NCBI GenBank assembly: GCA_043778255.1
Contig: JAYWGN010000069.1
Coordinates: forward strand, 1 to 56,219
Length of the DNA: 56,219 nucleotides
Direction: 5' to 3'
Source of the DNA: JAYWGN01 sp043778255
GTDB lineage: Bacteria; Bacteroidota; Bacteroidia; Chitinophagales; Chitinophagaceae
Position 1 is the first letter of the stretch. Every line of letters starts with the position of its first letter. Shown piece after piece: positions 25,050 through 33,462 of this stretch. Under the pieces are notes generated by a model. The model was not told the origin of the DNA, did no database searches, and saw only the letters and a list, made by a program, of their open reading frames with translations. A program made the position numbers and the translations under genes.

Positions 25050-26069
25050 TTATTCTACTATAGGTAATTTTCGTGGTGCTATATTTTTTACTGCATCGGC
25101 TATATGTTTTATATGGTCGGGTGTAGTGCCACAGCAGCCACCTACTATATTTACAAATCCTTCTTTTGCCCAATCTTCTAAAAAATGTGCCGTTTGGTGT
25201 GGTTCTTCGTCGTACTCACCCATAGCATTAGGTAAGCCAGCATTGGGGTAGCTGCTTACATAGCAAGTGGCTATTTGGCTTAGTTCTTCTATATGTGGTC
25301 GCATTTCTTTAGCACCTAAGGCACAGTTAAGCCCTATGCTTAGTGGCTTTGCATGCTGTAGCGATATGTAAAATGCCTCTACCGTTTGCCCACTAAGGGT
25401 ACGGCCACTAGCATCGGTTATAGTGCCACTAATCATTATTTCTTTTGGTGGTTGTTCGGGGTGGTCGTCGTTGTATTTTTTTATGGCAAATATGGCAGCT
25501 TTGGCATTAAGGGTGTCAAAAATGGTTTCTATCATTAGCACATCTACACCACCATCTACCAAGCCTTTTATTTGTACATAGTAAGCCTCTACTACTTCAT
25601 CAAAAGTTACAGCACGGTAGCCGGGGTTATTTACATCCGGCGATAGAGATAGTGTTTTGCTCATTGGGCCTATGGCACCAGCTACATAAGCCCCCCCACC
25701 CCCCAAGGGGGGATTTGGGTGAGTTGCTTTATACTCATCAATTGCAACTCTTGCACAGTTAGCAGCAGCTACATTAAGTTCGTAAGCTAGGCTCTCCATA
25801 CCATAATCGGCTAGCGATATGGCTTGGCTGTTAAAGGTGTTTGTTTCTATTATATTGGCACCTGCCTCTAAGTATTGCTTATGTATAGCTATTATTATTT
25901 GGGGGTTGGTAAGGCACAGCAAATCGTTATTGCCCTTTACATCTATATGCCAATTTTTAAACCTTTCGCCTCTATAATCCGCCTCTTCTAGCTTGTGTCG
26001 CTGTATCATAGTGCCCATTGCACCATCTATTATTAGTATGCTTTTTTCTAATTCGGTACGTATATTCAT
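25050..26069 (-). CDS. Homocysteine S-methyltransferase subunit of split methionine synthase (MetH N-terminal module)
   Basis: 339 residues. ILIDGAMGTMIQRHKLEEAD at the start, NIIETNTFNSQAISL, GLNCALGAKEMRPHIEEL and GGCCGTTPDHI carrying the zinc Cys pair near residue 310: the betaine/homocysteine methyltransferase-like barrel that is domain one of MetH. It lies upstream of the cobalamin subunit on the same strand, a split arrangement I know from other Bacteroidota. A copy of the GC-rich palindrome is embedded in frame (residues around 117-126, HPNPPLGGGGA), where E. coli MetH has no equivalent. Partner of the 1279-residue protein. Confidence 0.93.
   Translation of the reverse strand: MNIRTELEKSILIIDGAMGTMIQRHKLEEADYRGERFKNWHIDVKGNNDLLCLTNPQIIIAIHKQYLEAGANIIETNTFNSQAISLADYGMESLAYELNVAAANCARVAIDEYKATHPNPPLGGGGAYVAGAIGPMSKTLSLSPDVNNPGYRAVTFDEVVEAYYVQIKGLVDGGVDVLMIETIFDTLNAKAAIFAIKKYNDDHPEQPPKEIMISGTITDASGRTLSGQTVEAFYISLQHAKPLSIGLNCALGAKEMRPHIEELSQIATCYVSSYPNAGLPNAMGEYDEEPHQTAHFLEDWAKEGFVNIVGGCCGTTPDHIKHIADAVKNIAPRKLPIVE
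25690..25722. repeat. GC-rich palindrome, copy 5 (in the homocysteine subunit)
   Basis: Same C-run/CCCCCCAAGGGGGG/ATTTGGG element as copies 1 and 2, read in frame on the minus strand as a short Pro/Gly loop between a helix and the GAIGP strand. Confidence 0.85.
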
Positions 26070-26476
26070 ATATAGTATAGTTGAGTGCTAAATGCCTGTA
26101 ACTGTTTGCAGTACTAGCTATTAGCAGGGTTAAGTAATTAAGGCAACTATAATAAACGGTTGGGAGTATAACTTATAGGTACTGTATAAGTAGTTCTTGT
26201 ACGTTTATTAGTTCTTTTTGTTAAAGGCTGAACAATAAACAAATCTGCCTTGCATTCAGTTGTAAAGGTAAAACTTTTTATTTACAATGTTTAAAAATGG
26301 TTTGTGTTAATTTGAGTAGTTGTACAGTGCGTTAGTGATTGCAATGGAAATCCTTTTTTGCCGTTTTCTTGAAAAAAAGACCTGCCTGCCGGTAGGCAAG
26401 TTGGAATGTAAAGCACGACCCGAAGGGTAACGTCCTATAAAAAAAAACTGCATATTTGTATATACTATTGTATATA
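26070..26476. other. 407-bp intergenic leader of the met genes, with two palindromes and no recognised riboswitch
   Basis: Contains TGCCTGCCGGTAGGCA (26383-26398, one G-T pair) and ACGACCCGAAGGGTAACGT (26415-26433). Reading the minus strand I looked for the SAM-I core and the cobalamin-riboswitch B12 box and found neither. Otherwise AT-rich with no ORF of note. Confidence 0.6.
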
Positions 26477-27223
26477 CTAAGCAACCCTTTCTATTACAAT
26501 TTTAGCATTGCTTAAGTAGGTTATTATAATCTTAATAGTATCACCAACTTTAGGCATTTCGGTAGCACTGGCAAATGCTGTTAAGGGTAATTTAGCTTGT
26601 AATTTTTCATCATATAATTGCACATATATTCCAAATTCATTTATAGCATTAATGGGTGTTTCAATTGGCTCTTTTTTATTGTACAATTGTACTGCCTTTT
26701 GGTAGGCTGTTATATAATCATTTTGGTCAAGTACGGCATAAGCTTTTTCTTTTTTATCCATATTTTGTAGGGTAAATGTGGTTGCTTCAGTTAATTGCCT
26801 TTCGGTAAATGGCTTTTGCCAAGGCGATATGGCTACTGCAAAAAACAAGTAAGTTTCTATTTCTTTTATGTAGGTTTTATTATCCACAATTTTTAGATAC
26901 CCTGTAAATGTATTTTTTGTTTTGGCTTTATTAAGTATTACATCAAGGGCTTCATTGTAGCAGTATTGTATATTGCCAGCAATCATTTTATCGCCACGGT
27001 GGCTTAACTTGGTTATAAAGGTAACGGTATCGCCAACCTGAAAATTATGCAGCTTTTTTATAATACCTTCTTCTTTTAAGGTTTGTTGTGTTTTGGTGTC
27101 TACCTGCCCATTTATGTTTTTTACCTTGCCACCATCTGTTGGTTTATAGTCAATACTTACATAGTGTTTTTCGTGGTTTACTTGTATTACAATGCCTTGT
27201 TGTATAGGGTTTGTTATATTCAT
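26477..27223 (-). CDS. OB-fold/S1-like protein, function unknown
   Basis: 248 residues from the ATG at 27223, just after the stop of the upstream gene; an in-frame ATG at 27259 would overlap that gene by 31 bp. The N-terminal third has GIVIQVNHEKHYVSIDY and VGDTVTFITKL, and the C-terminal 60 residues (INEFGIYVQLYDEKLQAKLP, VGDTIKIIITYLSNAKIVIE) read like a small OB/S1 RNA-binding fold. A PWQKPFTERQLTEAT stretch lies in the middle. No family recognised. Last gene of a probable operon with trmB, DUF5522 and the alkyltransferase-like gene. Confidence 0.7.
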   Translation of the reverse strand: MNITNPIQQGIVIQVNHEKHYVSIDYKPTDGGKVKNINGQVDTKTQQTLKEEGIIKKLHNFQVGDTVTFITKLSHRGDKMIAGNIQYCYNEALDVILNKAKTKNTFTGYLKIVDNKTYIKEIETYLFFAVAISPWQKPFTERQLTEATTFTLQNMDKKEKAYAVLDQNDYITAYQKAVQLYNKKEPIETPINAINEFGIYVQLYDEKLQAKLPLTAFASATEMPKVGDTIKIIITYLSNAKIVIERVA

Positions 27224-27228
27224 TACTA

Positions 27229-27606
27229 TTAGTTTAAATGTAAAGTTTCGGGGTTCCAAAACAGGGCGTCAAAATTTTGAACGGTATCTTTTATTATTTC
27301 AATTTTTTCCTTTTCTAGCAATTCTTGCATAAGTGTTGGCGTTGCAAAATGCATTTTACCTGTAAGCATTCCATTACGGTTTACTACACGGTGTGCTGGC
27401 ACTTTTGGGCTTACATTATGGGCTAAGTTCATGGCCCAGCCTACCATACGAGCCGATGTGGCAGTGCCTAAATACTTGCCAATAGCACCATAACTAGTAA
27501 CCCTACCTTTGGGTATTAGCCGTACCACATCATATACATCGTTAAAAAAATTAGTGGTTTTTGGGGTATAATTAGTTTGAGGTTTTATGGTTTTTTTAAG
27601 TGGCAT
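27229..27606 (-). CDS. Alkyltransferase-like protein (ATL), MGMT fold without the acceptor cysteine
   Basis: 125 residues, the length of the DNA-binding domain alone. FNDVYDVVRLIPKGRVTSYG and GTATSARMVGWAMNLA with the Arg finger, then VPAHRVVNRNG at 70-80: methyltransferases have PCHRV, here Ala71 replaces the methyl-accepting Cys. ATL proteins bind O6-alkylguanine without repairing it and hand it to nucleotide excision repair. Upstream stop and downstream start are 5 bp apart, so it is in an operon. Confidence 0.9.
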   Translation of the reverse strand: MPLKKTIKPQTNYTPKTTNFFNDVYDVVRLIPKGRVTSYGAIGKYLGTATSARMVGWAMNLAHNVSPKVPAHRVVNRNGMLTGKMHFATPTLMQELLEKEKIEIIKDTVQNFDALFWNPETLHLN

Positions 27607-27635
27607 TTATGCTATTGTATTATTAAATTGTAGTG

Positions 27636-27830
27636 TTATTTTTTTTGCAATAAAATGTTTTCTAGCAACGAACTTCTTTTTGGTTCGGGTACATTTTCAA
27701 AATTATAAGGGCAGTGCTTACAACCATTGCCACAGCAATAGCCTTTGTCCAAATGGTACTTTTCTGTAAGTACGGTATAGCCATCTTCATTGTAATAATA
27801 ATCAATATTTTCTATTAATTTATTTTCCAT
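27636..27830 (-). CDS. DUF5522 family small Cys-rich protein
   Basis: 64 residues with YHLDKGYCCGNGCKHCPYNF, the defining block of DUF5522 (four Cys, possible metal site). Function unknown; common in Bacteroidota. It starts 1 bp after the trmB stop, so cotranscribed with it. Confidence 0.85.
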   Translation of the reverse strand: MENKLIENIDYYYNEDGYTVLTEKYHLDKGYCCGNGCKHCPYNFENVPEPKRSSLLENILLQKK

Positions 27831-27831
27831 T

Positions 27832-28530
27832 TTATACTATTTCTGTTGGTTTAAAAAATGCTTTAAGTGCTTCATCTTTATTGTTGCCAATAGCATCTAC
27901 GGTAAAGCATAAATAATATATTTTGTTGCTACCACTTATATTTAATCCTTCATAATGGGTTTTAATTTTCAGTTCTTCTTTTACTTCGGTATGGTGCACA
28001 TCATTATTGTCTTCTATACACTTTAAGTTATACAATTCAATTACTTTTTTGGTAAAATTATATAAATCGGTACTATCTGTTTTTAAGTGTACTAGACCTT
28101 CTGGTTTTAAAAAAGTTTTATAAAATCTTAAAAATTTAGGGTGTGTTAATCGTCTATTCATTTTGCTCCACCTAAGTTGTGGGTCGGGGAAAGTTATCCA
28201 TATTTCACTTACTTCATTTGTTGCAAAGTGTTGTTGTATAAGGTCTATTTGGGTACGTATAAATGCAACATTTGTAATATTTTCTTTTATACATTTTTTT
28301 GCACCTACCCACATTCTATTTCCTTTTACGTCTACACCTATATAATTTTGGGTTGGGTATAGCTTTGCTAGGCCTACGGTATATTCGCCTTTGCCACAGG
28401 CTAATTCTACTATTATATTATTATTGTTGTTAAAATAATTGTGCCAATTACCTTTGTGTGTAATACCAGGTTGTATTACATTGGCAAAAGTTTCCATTTC
28501 GGCAAATCGTATTAATTTTTTATGTCCCAT
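27832..28530 (-). CDS. trmB: tRNA (guanine-N7-)-methyltransferase
   Basis: 232 residues. SAM-binding motif VELACGKGEYTVGLA, GVDVKGNRMWVGAKKC, and the TrmB hallmark WITFPDPQLRWSKMNRRL (about residue 120). Methylates G46 of tRNA at N7. First gene of the trmB-DUF5522-ATL-OB operon. Confidence 0.95.
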   Translation of the reverse strand: MGHKKLIRFAEMETFANVIQPGITHKGNWHNYFNNNNNIIVELACGKGEYTVGLAKLYPTQNYIGVDVKGNRMWVGAKKCIKENITNVAFIRTQIDLIQQHFATNEVSEIWITFPDPQLRWSKMNRRLTHPKFLRFYKTFLKPEGLVHLKTDSTDLYNFTKKVIELYNLKCIEDNNDVHHTEVKEELKIKTHYEGLNISGSNKIYYLCFTVDAIGNNKDEALKAFFKPTEIV

Positions 28531-28648
28531 TTATGGTATACTCAATATTTAACTGCAAAAGTAAATTAACCAATCGTATAAATAAGGAGTATTTGCAACA
28601 GGGCTAAAAAAAGTAAATTTCCAAACTGTTGCTAATTTGTAGATTATT

Positions 28649-28682
28649 TTGTTTTATGTTAATAAAAAATCCCTTAATTTTG
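28649..28682 (+). promoter_or_regulatory. Probable promoter of tRNA-Met
   Basis: TTG at 28649-28651 and TAATTTTG at 28675-28682 (spacer 23 bp) fit TTG...TAnnTTTG, 86 bp before the tRNA. Confidence 0.5.
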
Positions 28683-28768
28683 CATTTCATTGTTAAAAAT
28701 AAATTTTTTTATTTTTTAATATTGAATCAGTTCTTAACAAATAAAAAATTCTTTTTTCCAACATAATT

Positions 28769-28842
28769 GGACCCTTAGCTCAGCTGGTTAGAGCATCTGA
28801 CTCATAATCAGAGGGTCGCTGGTTCGAGCCCAGCAGGGTCCA
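28769..28842 (+). tRNA. tRNA-Met (anticodon CAU)
   Basis: 74 nt cloverleaf: acceptor GGACCCT/AGGGTCC, D arm GCTC/GAGC, anticodon stem TCTGA/TCAGA with loop CTCATAA, T arm GCTGG/CCAGC, discriminator A. The CAU anticodon also fits tRNA-Ile2 after lysidine editing; the overall sequence looks more like elongator Met. CCA is not encoded. Confidence 0.9.
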
Positions 28843-29149
28843 CTCCTTTTTTGTTAGTAATATTCTTAAGTTTTTTTAAACATTTTTGGCATTCAAATTA
28901 TTATTACTACAGCTTAATTTTTTTAATTTTAGTGTTAGTTTATATTTCCAAACCAATAGCACTTTACCTATACAAATTTTATAGTAATTTCTGTTGAGCT
29001 ACACAAAGTAATAATATATTAACCCTTGCCAATTTTAAATAATACAGTAGCTAACAAGTGGCTATTAATATTGAACAATATACAAACTTTTAATGCATTT
29101 AACCTTTTATTAACCCCTTTTACAATACTTTTGAACATTAATACAAATT
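28843..29149. other. 307-bp gap after tRNA-Met, promoter only
   Basis: AT-rich, no ORF. TACTTTTG at 29126-29133 fits a -7 element for the barrel gene at 29150; no TTG at -33 was seen. A T-run directly after the tRNA may terminate it. Confidence 0.5.
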
Positions 29150-29863
29150 ATGAAGCAATTATTACTTTTAGTTACAATTTTTACCATTAATGCTAGTTTA
29201 CAGGCACAAAAAAAGGCACCAAAATTTACCAATACAGGCAAGGCCAACGACCATTTTATGATACAGCTAACAGCCGATACTTGGTTGGGCAAACCCGATA
29301 GTATAAAAACAAAATCAATAGGGCGTGGTGCCAATGTATATGGTATGGTAAACTACCCCTTTAAAACCAATAAACACATGAGTGTGGCAATAGGGGCAGG
29401 TATTGGTAGTAGTAGCGTATATTTTGATAAACAAAAAGTAGCTATTACTGGTACTGTAAAAACTTTGGCATTTACAAATGTTGACACTGTAAACCATTAT
29501 AAAAAATATAAAGTTACTACTGCTTATTTGGAATTACCTATTGAACTTAGGTTTACCCAAAATACCAATAATCTTAAAAAAAGTTGGAAATTTGCTGTAG
29601 GTGCCAAAATAGGAACTTTGCTAAATGCATACACCAAAGGCAAAACATTACAAGACAAAAATGGTAATGATATAAATGCAGTAACTGAAAAGCTGAAAAG
29701 TAAAAAAACATATTTTAGCAATAGCCGAATTGCATTAACAGGACGTGTTGGGTATGGTAATTTATCGTTGTTTGCACAGTATCAGGTAACCAATATATTT
29801 AAAGATGGTGTGAGTGCTATTATTAATCCACTAGGTATTGGTATAGCTATTAGTGGGTTGTAA
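29150..29863 (+). CDS. Outer-membrane beta-barrel protein (PorT/OMP_b-brl family-like)
   Basis: 237 residues with a signal peptide ending SLQAQ (about residue 19). The mature part alternates short strands: MIQLTADTWLG, MSVAIGAGIGSSSVYF, TTAYLELPIELRF, WKFAVGAKIGTLL, SRIALTGRVGYGNLSLFAQY and a final GIGIAISGL. This matches small eight-stranded outer-membrane barrels of Bacteroidota. Function unknown. Own promoter. Confidence 0.8.
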   Translation: MKQLLLLVTIFTINASLQAQKKAPKFTNTGKANDHFMIQLTADTWLGKPDSIKTKSIGRGANVYGMVNYPFKTNKHMSVAIGAGIGSSSVYFDKQKVAITGTVKTLAFTNVDTVNHYKKYKVTTAYLELPIELRFTQNTNNLKKSWKFAVGAKIGTLLNAYTKGKTLQDKNGNDINAVTEKLKSKKTYFSNSRIALTGRVGYGNLSLFAQYQVTNIFKDGVSAIINPLGIGIAISGL

Positions 29864-29954
29864 CAAAATATAATTATTAATTTAGTACCTGTTGTAGTAA
29901 CTTTACAATAGGTATTTTTTTTTGCAATAAAAATAAAAATATACTTATTAAAAA

Positions 29955-31145
29955 TTGATAGATAAAGGACAAAAAATACAATTAGCTGAAAAGGCTGCAT
30001 TGGTAGGTTTAATATACAAGGAGCAAACTGAAAAGTTATTGTTTGAGTACTTTGATGAGTTGGCTTTTTTAGCCGATACGGCTGGAGCAGTGGCTACAAA
30101 ACGTTTTTTTCAAAAGCTGAAACACCCCGATAAAGCCACATTTGTTGGTAAAGGTAAGTTGGAAGAAATAAGAGATTATTGCTTAGGCAATGGCATTACC
30201 TTATTAATATTTGATGATGAGTTAAGCGGCTCACAAATACAAAATATAGAAAAAGTAACTAATGTACGTACAATAGATAGAAGTGATTTGATACTCGATA
30301 TTTTTGCCCGTAGGGCCAGAACTGCACAAGCTAAAACACAAGTAGAATTAGCACAATACCAATACATACTGCCAAGGCTACGAGGCATGTGGAAACACTT
30401 AGAAAGGCAAGGTGGTGGTATTGGTACACGTGGCCCTGGCGAAACAGAAATAGAAACTGATAGGCGTATTGTAAGGGAAAAAATAAGTTTGCTAAAGGAT
30501 AAGTTAACACAGATAGACAAACAATCCTTTACACAACGTAAGGACCGAGGTGAGTTTATAAGAGTGAGTTTGGTGGGTTATACCAATGTAGGCAAAAGCA
30601 CCATAATGAATACCATAAGTAAGAGTGAAGTATTTGCCGAGAATAAATTATTTGCCACACTTGATACGACTACTCGTAAGGTGGTATTGGAGCTAACTCC
30701 ATTTTTACTAAGCGATACTGTGGGCTTTATACGTAAGCTACCACACCATTTGGTGGAAAGTTTTAAAAGTACATTAGATGAGGTACGAGAAGCCGATTTA
30801 CTACTGCATGTAGTAGATATTAGCCATGCCCAATACGAAGATCAATTAGCTATTGTAAACAAAACATTACAAGAACTTGGTGCACATAATAAACCAGTAA
30901 TTACCATATTTAATAAAATAGATGCTTATGAAAAAATAGCATTTGATGAGTGGTTACAAGATGATATAAAAGAGCAAATAGTACAAGAGCTAAAAACTAA
31001 ATGGGAAAATAGTACCAACGGTATATGCATATTTATATCGGCGCTTGAAAAACGAAATATTGATTTGCTAAGGCAAACTATACTGGAGCAAGTGCAAATA
31101 CTTTACAATATTAGATACCCTTACAAAAAGATGTATACTACATAA
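29955..31145 (+). CDS. hflX: GTPase HflX
   Basis: 396 residues with a TTG start. HflX N-terminal domain with DELSGSQIQNIE and RTAQAKTQVELAQYQYILPR, the family signature GGGIGTRGPGETEIETDRR, P-loop GYTNVGKST from residue 208, SDTVGFIRKLPHHLVESF, and NKID at 320-323. Ribosome-associated GTPase that splits stalled ribosomes under stress. The Rieske gene follows 1 bp after its stop. Confidence 0.96.
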   Translation: MIDKGQKIQLAEKAALVGLIYKEQTEKLLFEYFDELAFLADTAGAVATKRFFQKLKHPDKATFVGKGKLEEIRDYCLGNGITLLIFDDELSGSQIQNIEKVTNVRTIDRSDLILDIFARRARTAQAKTQVELAQYQYILPRLRGMWKHLERQGGGIGTRGPGETEIETDRRIVREKISLLKDKLTQIDKQSFTQRKDRGEFIRVSLVGYTNVGKSTIMNTISKSEVFAENKLFATLDTTTRKVVLELTPFLLSDTVGFIRKLPHHLVESFKSTLDEVREADLLLHVVDISHAQYEDQLAIVNKTLQELGAHNKPVITIFNKIDAYEKIAFDEWLQDDIKEQIVQELKTKWENSTNGICIFISALEKRNIDLLRQTILEQVQILYNIRYPYKKMYTT

Positions 31146-31146
31146 A

Positions 31147-31503
31147 ATGGATACTACCGACTATATAAAAATTGCTGAAAGTATAGCTGACATTAACTTT
31201 GGTAGTAATAATATGGCCGAGGTTACCATTGGTGACAAAACAATTTGTATTGCCAACATAAATAATGAGTTAAAAGCTTGTGCTGCCAAATGCCCTCATG
31301 CCAGTGGTATAATGGCAAATGGCTTTATAGATGCTTTAGGAAATATTGTATGCCCATTGCATAGGTATAAATTTAGTATGCTTAATGGGCGTAATGTAAG
31401 TGGCGAAGGGTATTATTTAAAAACTTACCAAATTGTAATTACAGAAAATGGCATTTTTATTAAAAAAGAAAAAAGTACAAGTATTTTCAATTTATTCAAA
31501 TGA
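31147..31503 (+). CDS. Rieske [2Fe-2S] ferredoxin-like protein
   Basis: 118 residues. Cluster ligands Cys49-x-His51 (CPHASG) and Cys69-x-x-His72 (CPLHRYKF), spaced as in Rieske ferredoxins of dioxygenase or nitrite-reductase small-subunit type. Soluble: no signal or membrane segment. It starts 1 bp after hflX and is probably cotranscribed; partner reductase unknown. Confidence 0.92.
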   Translation: MDTTDYIKIAESIADINFGSNNMAEVTIGDKTICIANINNELKACAAKCPHASGIMANGFIDALGNIVCPLHRYKFSMLNGRNVSGEGYYLKTYQIVITENGIFIKKEKSTSIFNLFK

Positions 31504-31510
31504 TTTGCAT

Positions 31511-31518
31511 TATTTTTG
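31511..31518 (+). promoter_or_regulatory. Weak candidate -7 element before the tRNA-Asn repeat
   Basis: TATTTTTG matches TAnnTTTG 39 bp before the broken tRNA copy; no TTG at -33 was found. Confidence 0.3.
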
Positions 31519-31556
31519 CAATCCAAATAATTAGAAATAATAGTTTGAAAAGACAT

Positions 31557-31610
31557 TCCTCCTTAGCTCAGTTGGTTAGAGTCCCGTAGCAACGGGATTA
31601 ACCAGAGGGG
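31557..31610 (+). pseudogene. Broken tandem copy of tRNA-Asn with a hairpin in the anticodon arm
   Basis: The first 25 bases equal the 5' end of the intact tRNA-Asn 71 bp downstream. Then TCCCGT-AGCA-ACGGGA (31582-31597), a perfect palindrome, replaces CATCTGACTG of the anticodon arm. TTAACCAGAGGGG resumes the tRNA sequence with small changes and breaks off before the T arm. The ten bases 5' of both copies also match. No tRNA can form. Confidence 0.85.
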
Positions 31611-31627
31611 TAAAAGAGAAAAGATAT

Positions 31628-31701
31628 TCCTCCTTAGCTCAGTTGGTTAGAGCATCTGACTGTTAATCAGAGGGTCCCCCGTTCAAGTCGGGGAGGGGGA
31701 G
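31628..31701 (+). tRNA. tRNA-Asn (anticodon GUU)
   Basis: 74 nt: acceptor TCCTCCT/AGGGGGA (one G-T pair), D arm GCTC/GAGC, anticodon stem TCTGA/TCAGA with loop CTGTTAA, T arm CCCCG/CGGGG, discriminator G. CCA is not encoded. Followed by a hairpin terminator. Confidence 0.94.
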
Positions 31702-31712
31702 CTAAAAATAAG

Positions 31713-31737
31713 ACATCCTATATTGGGTGTTTTTTTT
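31713..31737 (+). terminator. Rho-independent terminator of tRNA-Asn
   Basis: ACATCC-TATATT-GGGTGT (6-bp stem with one G-U) followed by a run of eight T. Confidence 0.7.
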
Positions 31738-31755
31738 ATGGTTCAGGTTTTAATA

Positions 31756-33330
31756 CTAATTCGCATTTAACCAACGTAATACCAAATCAACACACAGTGG
31801 TACAAGTGCTGCATACATTAAAATGTGTAATAACAGCTTTACTTTAGTATGATGGCTATACTGGTACAATAAGCCCCAATTAATAAATGCAAACAATATA
31901 AAAGGGTAAAAAAAACGGTTTAATTCGAGTTTGTAATCATTAAACTTAAAGCAAAAAGCAAGTATAAAGCTACTACAGAAAAATGCAATACTGCAAAGGG
32001 TTACAAGTAATAGTAAGGCATCGGCTTTGTATGTAGAACAATACCAAACCCCTATTATGGTTACCATTATTGGGTAAAATAATAACCTTAATGCATCCCA
32101 TAAATTTGCCTCTAATATAGTAGCATATACTCTTAATTTGTTGGGTGTATTACTTGCTGCTAACACACTATCGGCTTTGGGTATTACTTGTACTTGGTTA
32201 AATTCGTACTCCTTATTTACATAATATTTGTGGCTAATAGCTGGTAATATAGTAATGCCAGTATGTTTGGTATCATATACCGATATAGTATCGGGTATAG
32301 TTTGGTTAATATATTTTTGCTGCACCAACATACCACTATACCACCTGCCTATACCTACAACTATTATTAGCAATATAATTGTAGGCACAATTGAAAGCAG
32401 GAGTTTCTTTTTTTTGTAAAAAAATAAATAGATTACTCCAATACCACTAATAGATAGTAGTGCAACAAAATTTTGAATACCAAATATATGATTGGCAACA
32501 AGTAATGTAGTTATTAATAAGTAGTACCCAATAGTGTTAAACTTGTGTGTTACAATATGCTTTGAATACAATAAATAAAACATTAGTAATAATGTACTAA
32601 GGCTTTGATAATTATCGGTATAGCCACTGAGTATAAAAGGACTACCAATATCAATAATATTGCTTAACACCAAACCAATGTTGGTAGCACCAAGCATAAT
32701 TAATAGTATTGATTTATATACTATACTATTTAGTGCTATATATTTTTTTAAAAAATTAAAAATAAGCAACACAAAAAAACATCCATTTACAATAAGCCAA
32801 ATTGAAATGGCAATAGGCAAGTTACACTTGTAAATGCTTTGGCTAAATAGTAGCAAACATACCTGCCCAAAATTTTGCCCAACGGGTGATAACTTATTTT
32901 GTGTAGTAAAATAAGTAATTATATTTTCACTACGCCCAGTATGAATAGAGCCATTAAAAGCCCATTTGTCAATATTATGTACAGTGGGTATATTGTAATA
33001 AGTAAACACCACAATTGCTATTGCTATTAGGCTAATTGTACAAAGTAGTATTTCTTTTTTGGTTGGTACAATACTAAAGTTTTTATTATAAATAGTATAA
33101 ATGCCACATAGTAATCCTATAATGAGTATTAAAAAAGTTGTAATAGTAATAGTGGTTATGTATAATGCAAGTAGTGAAAATAAAACGATACAAACTATTT
33201 GCCCTATATAAAAATTGAAAGCAATTTGTTTATTTTTATTATAGCTTATAAAAGACAGTACTGTACTACCAACCGTAGCAAATATAATACTACATACCAA
33301 TACACTTATTAAGCAAAATATTATTTCCAT
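31756..33330 (-). CDS. Large polytopic membrane protein, GT-C-like topology
   Basis: 524 residues with about eleven to thirteen hydrophobic helices over the whole length and a soluble insert (about residues 335-400, QKYINQTIPDTISVYDTKHTG...). The first loop (NIDKWAFNGSIHTGRSENII, about 117-136) is polar, as in GT-C lipid-linked glycosyltransferases and related oligosaccharide membrane enzymes, but I see no DD/DE motif to settle it. Stands alone, convergent with tRNA-Asn, divergent from the T9SS cargo gene. Function unknown. Confidence 0.65.
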   Translation of the reverse strand: MEIIFCLISVLVCSIIFATVGSTVLSFISYNKNKQIAFNFYIGQIVCIVLFSLLALYITTITITTFLILIIGLLCGIYTIYNKNFSIVPTKKEILLCTISLIAIAIVVFTYYNIPTVHNIDKWAFNGSIHTGRSENIITYFTTQNKLSPVGQNFGQVCLLLFSQSIYKCNLPIAISIWLIVNGCFFVLLIFNFLKKYIALNSIVYKSILLIMLGATNIGLVLSNIIDIGSPFILSGYTDNYQSLSTLLLMFYLLYSKHIVTHKFNTIGYYLLITTLLVANHIFGIQNFVALLSISGIGVIYLFFYKKKKLLLSIVPTIILLIIVVGIGRWYSGMLVQQKYINQTIPDTISVYDTKHTGITILPAISHKYYVNKEYEFNQVQVIPKADSVLAASNTPNKLRVYATILEANLWDALRLLFYPIMVTIIGVWYCSTYKADALLLLVTLCSIAFFCSSFILAFCFKFNDYKLELNRFFYPFILFAFINWGLLYQYSHHTKVKLLLHILMYAALVPLCVDLVLRWLNAN

Positions 33331-33462
33331 AACCCAATATTTAAAATATTAATATAACTACAAATCGTAAACAATCTTTTATAATTTGGTTGTATTATAC
33401 TATATTTATTGTAGCAAATCTAACATAATTTCTTACTACAATAACTTCAACATTTAAAAAAA

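Noticed and set aside
24691..25251. Plus-strand 186-residue ORF over the met gap
   Set aside because: Runs antisense to both met genes and is hydrophobic noise from AT-rich sequence.
26070..26476. SAM or cobalamin riboswitch before the met genes
   Set aside because: Searched the minus strand by eye for the SAM-I core and the B12 box; neither is present. A search with covariance models would settle it.
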